The notes under the pieces were generated by a model. It ran no database searches and was not told the DNA's origin. It worked only from the letters and a program-made list of their open reading frames with translations. This document shows positions 59,363 to 64,000 of a DNA stretch of 64,000 nt, in pieces (position 1 is the first letter of the stretch; every line of letters begins with the position of its first letter). The position numbers and the translations under genes were made by a program. The stretch is from positions 1,860,001 through 1,924,000 of the forward strand of contig NZ_WAAQ01000001.1 of the NCBI RefSeq assembly GCF_008868125.1. The letters are read 5' to 3'. The stretch is from Microbacterium maritypicum (GTDB lineage: Bacteria; Actinomycetota; Actinomycetes; Actinomycetales; Microbacteriaceae).

Positions 59363-59986
59363 TCATGCACGTCCGTCGACGATCTGATCGCTCTCCACGC
59401 CGGTGATCGAGCCCATCACGGTGCGTTGCCAGCCACCCTCCGCGCGACGATAGATGATCCGGTTATGATTCCGGTCCGCTGATCCCTGCCAGAACTCGAC
59501 TCGCGTCGCAACGATCCTCCAGAGAACCCATTCCCCCGCCGCGATGCCACCGCGGGCCTCGGCCGAGCGCGCGGCGAGATCTGCGGCGCTCTCCACCGGA
59601 GAAGCTTCTCGGATCATTCCTCGCACGCGAACGGCTCGCCGGAGCGGCTGCCACCAGAAGTTCAACGCCGCGGCGGGGCGCGCAGCGATCTGCTGGCTCT
59701 TGCGGGAAGAGCGCGCCCCGGCGAACGACCATCCCTCCGCATCGACGTTCTTGAGGATCAGTGTCCGCGCATCCGGTATGCCGTCACCGTCCACCGTCGC
59801 CAGTGTGGCCGTGTGCGGCTCTGCGACCCCGCTCTCGGCCGCCTCCCCGATCCAGTCGACGAAGAGCGGCTCAGGATCCTCGGGAAGCTCTGCGAGGTCG
59901 AGCGTCGGCGCGGCGCCGGTGAGGGAAGGCTGCGCACGCAACCACTCCCTGATGTCTGACAAGGACGGGGGTGGCGCAATCGACAT
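59363..59986 (-). CDS. pdxH: Pyridoxamine 5'-phosphate oxidase
   Basis: 207 aa from ATG 59986. FMN-dependent oxidation of pyridoxamine/pyridoxine phosphate to pyridoxal phosphate. Visible: TATLATVDGDGIPDARTLIL (FMN-binding N-strand), SRKSQQIAARPAAALNFWW, RAVRVRGMIREASP and C-terminal WRIVATRVEFWQGSADRNH with HNRIIYRR. It is shorter in the loop region than E. coli PdxH but has the C-terminal dimer motif, so pdxH rather than a general flavin protein is likely. May belong to the same regulon as the MocR/PdxR-like gene. Confidence 0.82.
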   Translation of the reverse strand: MSIAPPPSLSDIREWLRAQPSLTGAAPTLDLAELPEDPEPLFVDWIGEAAESGVAEPHTATLATVDGDGIPDARTLILKNVDAEGWSFAGARSSRKSQQIAARPAAALNFWWQPLRRAVRVRGMIREASPVESAADLAARSAEARGGIAAGEWVLWRIVATRVEFWQGSADRNHNRIIYRRAEGGWQRTVMGSITGVESDQIVDGRA

Positions 59987-60039
59987 GGTCCCGACTATGC
60001 CACGAATACTCTGCGGGCTCACCCGTTCCCGCGAAGGGA

Positions 60040-61638
60040 TCAGGCGAGCTCGATGAGGTCCTGGTACTCCTGGCTCCAGATGTCCTCGACACCGTCGGGC
60101 AGGATGAGCACGCGCTCGGGGTTGAGCGACTGCACGGCGCCCGGATCATGCGAGACGAGCACGACAGCGCCCTCGTAGTGCGCGAGCGCACCGAGGATCT
60201 CCTCGCGGGAGGCGGGGTCGAGGTTGTTGGTCGGCTCGTCGAGCAGCAGCAGGTTCGCGGACGAGACGACGAGCGTCGCAAGCGACAGACGCGTCTTCTC
60301 TCCACCGGAGAGCACTCCGGCGGGCTTGAGCACATCGTCGCCCGTGAACAGGAACGACCCCAGCACCTTGCGGGCTTCGGTCTCGGTGATGTGCGGCGCG
60401 GCCGAGACCATGTTCTCCAGCACCGAGCGGTTCACATCGAGGTTCTCGTGCTCCTGCGCGTAGTACCCGACCTTGAGACCGTGCCCCGGCTCCAGCTGCC
60501 CCGTGTCCGGCTGGTCGACACCGGCGAGCATGCGCAACAGCGTGGTCTTGCCCGCACCGTTGAGACCGAGCACGACCACCTTGGAACCGCGATCGATGGC
60601 CAGGTCGACATCGGTGAAGATCTCGAGCGATCCGTACGACTTCGACAGGCCTGACGCCATCATCGGCGTCTTGCCGCAGGGCGCCGGCTTCGGGAAGCGC
60701 AGCTTCGCGACCCGGTCTTCCTGGCGCACCTCGTCGAGCCCCGCGAGCAGCTTCTCGGCGCGCGCGATCATCTGATGCGCAGCAGCGGCCTTCGAGGCCT
60801 TCGCCCCGAAGCGTGCGGCCTGCAGCTGCAGGGTCGTCGCCTTCTTCTCGGCGTTCGCACGCTCTTTCTTGCGGCGCTCCTCATCGGCCACCCGCTGGCG
60901 CAGGTAGTTCTTCCAGTTCATGTTGTAGGTGTCGATGCTCTGGCGGTTGGCGTCGAGGTAGAACACGCGGTTCACCGTCTCGCCGACCAGCTCGACATCG
61001 TGGCTGATCACGATCAGTCCACCCTTGTAGCCCTTGAGGAACTCCCGCAGCCACACGACGCTGTCGGCGTCGAGGTGGTTCGTCGGCTCGTCGAGGATCA
61101 TCGTCTCGGCGTCGGAGAACAGGATGCGGGCAAGCTCGATGCGGCGACGCTGACCACCGGAGAGCGTCGACAGCGGCTGGTCGAGGATGCGGTCGGGAAG
61201 CGACAGGTTGTTGGCGATGGAGGCGGCCTCGGCCTCTGCCGCATAGCCGCCCTGTGCCTCGAACTGCTCGGTGAGGCGGGCATAGCGCTTCATCGCCTTG
61301 TCGGCCACCGCCGGGTCGTCGGAGCCCATCGCGAGCGCGGCCTCGGTCATGCCGAGGTTGAGCTGACCGAGCCCGCGAGCATCGAGGATGCGGGTGCGCG
61401 CGAGGTCTTCGGGGTTGCCCGAACGGGGGTCCTGCGGCAGGTAGCCGAGCTCGCCGGAGCGGGTCACGCTTCCGCCGGAGGGCAGCACGTCGCCCGCGAG
61501 CACCTTGGTGAGCGTGGTCTTTCCGGCCCCGTTGCGGCCGACGAGTCCGATCTTGTCTCCGTCGGCGACGCGGAACGAGACGTTCTCCATCAGCAGGCGC
61601 GCGCCAACGCGGATCTCGAGGTCGTGCACGGCAAGCAC
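60040..61638 (-). CDS. ABC-F family ATPase (EttA/Uup-like)
   Basis: 532 aa, two ABC domains and no membrane helices. Walker A motifs [16 protein letters not shown] and [16 protein letters not shown], signatures LSGGQRRRIELARI and LSGGEKTRLSLATL, Walker B MILDEPTNHLDADS and [13 protein letters not shown]. Between them lies the P-site tRNA-interaction linker (RQRVADEERRKKERANAEKK). These ribosome-associated proteins tune translation or confer resistance to ribosome antibiotics; which applies cannot be told. Confidence 0.93.
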   Translation of the reverse strand: MLAVHDLEIRVGARLLMENVSFRVADGDKIGLVGRNGAGKTTLTKVLAGDVLPSGGSVTRSGELGYLPQDPRSGNPEDLARTRILDARGLGQLNLGMTEAALAMGSDDPAVADKAMKRYARLTEQFEAQGGYAAEAEAASIANNLSLPDRILDQPLSTLSGGQRRRIELARILFSDAETMILDEPTNHLDADSVVWLREFLKGYKGGLIVISHDVELVGETVNRVFYLDANRQSIDTYNMNWKNYLRQRVADEERRKKERANAEKKATTLQLQAARFGAKASKAAAAHQMIARAEKLLAGLDEVRQEDRVAKLRFPKPAPCGKTPMMASGLSKSYGSLEIFTDVDLAIDRGSKVVVLGLNGAGKTTLLRMLAGVDQPDTGQLEPGHGLKVGYYAQEHENLDVNRSVLENMVSAAPHITETEARKVLGSFLFTGDDVLKPAGVLSGGEKTRLSLATLVVSSANLLLLDEPTNNLDPASREEILGALAHYEGAVVLVSHDPGAVQSLNPERVLILPDGVEDIWSQEYQDLIELA

Positions 61639-61801
61639 AGCGGACGTCCGTTCTTTCGGGGAGGTTGTTCGGCCGATCGGCCAGCCTCCCAGTATAAGCG
61701 TCGTAGCCGGGCGTCGCGGTCAGCAAGATCAGCCCGGAGAGTGAGCGTCCCGATACCTCAGAGGGATGCCTGTGCCATCGCCTGCCGCATAACGTGCGGG
61801 A

Positions 61802-62419
61802 GTGGACATCCTCAACGAGCTCATCATGCAGGCGATCGCGTCGCCCTGGCTGTATCTGGTGCTGTTCGCCGTCACCATCATCGACGGCTTCTTCCCCCCG
61901 ATCCCCAGCGAGACCGTGCTCGTGGCCGCGGCGGCCGTCACCGCCTCCACCGGCGAGGGGAATCTGCTGCTGCTCGGTGCCGTCGCCGCGATCGGCGCGG
62001 CCATCGGCGACAACATCGCCTTCCTCATCGGCCGCGGGCTGGGCACCACCCGTTTCGCGTGGATGCGACGGCCACGGGTCGCTGCGGCGTTCGCACATGC
62101 CCAACGCGCACTCGATCGCCGCAGCGCCACCCTGATCCTCGGCGCCCGGTACATCCCCGTCGGACGGGTCGCCGTCAACATGACGGCTGGGGCCCTCGAC
62201 TTCCCCTGGCGGCGTTTCCTCCCGCTCAGCCTGATCGCCGGAGTCAGCTGGAGCGTGTTCAGCCTGGCCATCGGTCTGCTCGCCGGCGCCTGGATCAAGG
62301 ATCAACCTCTGCTCAGCGCCGGGCTCGGCATCGCCATCGCGTTGGTCGTCGGCTTCGTGATCGACAGGATCGCCGCAGCCCGTCGACGCCGTGTGCCGAC
62401 CCCGCAGCTGGCAGGATGA
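61802..62419 (+). CDS. DedA family membrane protein
   Basis: 205 aa, GTG start. About four to five helices with the DedA signature: IIDGFFPPIPSETVLVAAAA near the N-terminus, GAAIGDNIAFLIGRGLG, and the late ARYIPVGRVAVNMTAGALD motif with the functional Arg. DedA proteins help move undecaprenyl phosphate or keep proton-motive force; precise role here unknown. Its TGA overlaps the sensor kinase ATG. The 163-bp gap upstream holds the divergent promoters with the ABC-F gene. Confidence 0.9.
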   Translation: MDILNELIMQAIASPWLYLVLFAVTIIDGFFPPIPSETVLVAAAAVTASTGEGNLLLLGAVAAIGAAIGDNIAFLIGRGLGTTRFAWMRRPRVAAAFAHAQRALDRRSATLILGARYIPVGRVAVNMTAGALDFPWRRFLPLSLIAGVSWSVFSLAIGLLAGAWIKDQPLLSAGLGIAIALVVGFVIDRIAAARRRRVPTPQLAG

Positions 62420-63720
62420 CTGTCATGGCACGCCGCCGCGAGCGCTCACCTCGCCGACCACGGATCAGCCGCCGCACCTCCGCCTTCATTGCGCTGTGTG
62501 CGGCGGTCGTGGCGCTGTTCTCGGTGCTGGTGTCGCTGCAGAGCGTGCTGTACGGCACTCCGCTGCCCCTGTCGTTCATCCTCGGCGCGGCTCTGTGCGT
62601 CTCTCCGCTGCTGTCGATCTCGCACCCCCGCTGGGCCATCGGGCTCTTCACCGCCGGGGCGCTCGCCCTTCCGCTCACGGTCGTGCCGGAACTGGCGATC
62701 CGCTCCCCCTGGCCCTGGTCCGTCCCCGCGCTCCTGACGTTCGTCCTGTTCGTCGGTGTCCTCACGTTCCTGCACGGCGCACGGCTCGGCGCCTTCGCAC
62801 TGATCCTCGGGGCGATCGCTTCTCTTCTCGCGCCGCTGCTTCGTCCCGACATGGTGGCGCTGCCGGAGTCATCCGCGAGCGCCACAGCCGACCTCATCGT
62901 GACGACGGCCGTCGCCTCCGCCATGTTCCTCATCGCGGCGCTCATCGCCGGACGCGCCAGAGTGGCCGCCGAGCTGACACGTGAGAAGGAGCACAGCGCG
63001 CTCGAGGAGGCCAGACGCGCTCTCGTGGAGGAGCGCACGAAGATCGCCAGAGAGCTGCACGACGTGGTGGCGCACAGCATGTCCGTGATCCAGGTGCAGG
63101 CCTCGACCGCGAAGTACCGGATCCCCGAGCTCGACGATGCGGCGATCGCCGAGTTCGACGACATCGCGGCGACCGCCCGGGGCTCACTCACCGAGATGCG
63201 CCGCATGCTCGGCGTGCTCCGCACCGAGGACCAGAGTGCCGAGCTCGCGCCCCAGCAGGGTATCGACGACATCCCTGCCCTGGTCGACAGCATCCGCCGC
63301 GCCGGCGTCGAGGTCGGCCTCCTGCTGGAGGGCGGCGAGACCGCCGCCTCGGCCGCCCCCGCCGTGCAGATCGCCGCGTTCCGCATCGTCCAGGAGGCGT
63401 TGAGCAACGCCGTCCGCCACGCCCCGGGTGCGCGGATCTCCGTGCGTGTGCGCGCGGAGGCCCGCACTCTCCGCATCCTGGTGCACAGCGCCGCACCACC
63501 ACACAGCCCGGACGGTCATGGCGGCGGCTACGGCCTCCGCGGAATGCGCGAGCGCGCAGAGATCCTCGGCGGAAGCCTCTCCGCAGGACCGGCGCCGGAC
63601 GGCGGGTGGAATGTCGACGCCGCGCTCCCCCTCGACGCCGGTGTCGCCGCTGACACGACCGCGGCCCCGTCGCTGAGGAGCCCAGCACTGTCCACCCCCC
63701 TCGAGAAGGAGAACCCGTGA
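62416..63720 (+). CDS. Sensor histidine kinase (HisKA_3 type)
   Basis: 434 aa from ATG 62416 (overlaps the DedA stop; ATG 62425 is an alternative). The frame is open far upstream but that is shadow of the ABC-F gene. Four to five N-terminal helices (residues 20-180) form the sensor; then a coiled-coil linker and the HisKA_3 box IARELHDVVAHSMSVIQVQ with phospho-acceptor His215; the HATPase domain has IVQEALSNAVRHAPG (N-box) and GGGYGLRGMRERAEILGG (G-box). NarL/LuxR-type two-component sensor with unknown stimulus. Coupled to the response regulator by GTGA. Confidence 0.92.
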   Translation: MTVMARRRERSPRRPRISRRTSAFIALCAAVVALFSVLVSLQSVLYGTPLPLSFILGAALCVSPLLSISHPRWAIGLFTAGALALPLTVVPELAIRSPWPWSVPALLTFVLFVGVLTFLHGARLGAFALILGAIASLLAPLLRPDMVALPESSASATADLIVTTAVASAMFLIAALIAGRARVAAELTREKEHSALEEARRALVEERTKIARELHDVVAHSMSVIQVQASTAKYRIPELDDAAIAEFDDIAATARGSLTEMRRMLGVLRTEDQSAELAPQQGIDDIPALVDSIRRAGVEVGLLLEGGETAASAAPAVQIAAFRIVQEALSNAVRHAPGARISVRVRAEARTLRILVHSAAPPHSPDGHGGGYGLRGMRERAEILGGSLSAGPAPDGGWNVDAALPLDAGVAADTTAAPSLRSPALSTPLEKENP

Positions 63721-64000
63721 CGATCAGCGTGCTCATCGCCGACGATCAGGCCATGGTACGAGCAGGCTTCGCTGCGCTCCTCGATGCCCACGACGGCATC
63801 CGCGTCACGGGGCAGGCCGCCAACGGTGCGGAGGCGGTCACCCTGGCGGCGCGTCTCGATCCCGACGTGATCCTCATGGACGTGCGCATGCCCGAGCTGG
63901 ATGGGATCGAGGCGACTCGGCGCATCCTCGGCCCCGCCTACCCCGCGGCGCACGTGCCCCGGATACTGATGCTGACGACGTTCGACATCGATGACTACGT
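63717..64000 (+). CDS. NarL/LuxR-type response regulator (3' end cut by window)
   Basis: Partial: 94 complete codons. GTG start overlaps the kinase TGA. Receiver domain: ISVLIADDQAMVRAGFAALL, acidic pocket D9/D10 and phospho-acceptor Asp55 in VILMDVRMPELDG, then LMLTTFDIDDYV at the window edge. The C-terminal HTH is outside the window; the type is inferred from its HisKA_3 partner. Confidence 0.9.
   Translation, partial: MTISVLIADDQAMVRAGFAALLDAHDGIRVTGQAANGAEAVTLAARLDPDVILMDVRMPELDGIEATRRILGPAYPAAHVPRILMLTTFDIDDY

Noticed and set aside
60775..62415. N-terminal extension of the sensor kinase frame to nearly 1000 codons
   Set aside because: It is antisense to the ABC-F gene and overlaps DedA; the kinase begins at the ATGA overlap at 62416.

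Overview
The window is 64 kb of high-GC DNA from an actinobacterium, most likely Microbacteriaceae (Microbacterium or a close relative). The evidence is the glnA1 / glnE / glnA2 nitrogen locus, a PucR-regulated fabD-fabH-acpP-fabF cluster next to homodimeric aceE, DUF3145, polyphosphate glucokinase, the actinobacterial glgA/glgC pair, and many GTG/TTG starts with ATGA or GTGA stop-start overlaps. It is ordinary chromosome with one complete, very compact prophage (18678-35818).

Left chromosomal arm (1-18.6 kb): a RimK-type ligase (cut by the window edge) divergent from a RimB-like protease; an RDD protein; glnA1 behind a four-half-site GlnR-type operator; an AI-2E-type permease; a diacylglycerol kinase-like enzyme; the operon small SPOR-like protein - glnA2 - glnE; ppgK; a DUF1275 protein; RNase P RNA; an atypical family-A polymerase with a coiled-coil zinc-ribbon partner; a YchJ-like protein; an aldo/keto reductase; L-lactate dehydrogenase; and a TIGR01777 epimerase-like protein.

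Prophage (18678-35818, about 17.1 kb between att sites): bounded by a perfect 39-bp direct repeat, the right copy being the 3' half of tRNA-Val(TAC). Left end, rightward: zinc-ribbon protein, tyrosine integrase, lipoprotein. All other phage genes but one run leftward from about 35.4 kb: small HTH (Xis/Cro-like), tiny early genes, SF3 helicase, a repeat-rich probable origin, HNH endonuclease, large terminase, portal, an Acb2-like small protein, a protease-capsid fusion, connector and tail genes, a short tape measure, tail proteins with an S74 chaperone domain, M15 endolysin and holin. The exception is an XRE repressor gene at the right end, transcribed rightward into the attachment site.

Most notable observation: the repressor frame runs exactly through the 39-bp att core (13 codons). 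In the integrated state it stops at a TAA supplied by host tRNA DNA (97 aa). In the inferred circular phage the frame continues 17 codons into the left end and stops at a TGA that overlaps the ATG of the next gene. This is the architecture of integration-dependent immunity described for mycobacteriophage BPs and relatives: integration itself changes the repressor C-terminus and also separates int from the repressor promoter.

Right chromosomal arm (35.8-64 kb): aceE; fasR-fabD-fabH-acpP-fabF (fatty acid synthesis); a YczE-like membrane protein divergent from a MocR/PdxR-like regulator across a perfect inverted repeat; DUF3145; a predicted Fe(II)/2-oxoglutarate oxygenase behind a possible iron box; a GmrSD-type (DUF262/DUF1524) putative defence protein followed by an S33 hydrolase; rpmE2; an ABC ATPase; glgA/glgC; serB; an alpha/beta hydrolase; an SDR reductase; DUF4190, DUF3099 and SURF1 proteins; pdxH; an ABC-F protein; a DedA protein; and a two-component system whose response regulator is cut by the right edge. 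Starts were chosen by reading Shine-Dalgarno matches and overlaps by eye; no database search was possible.
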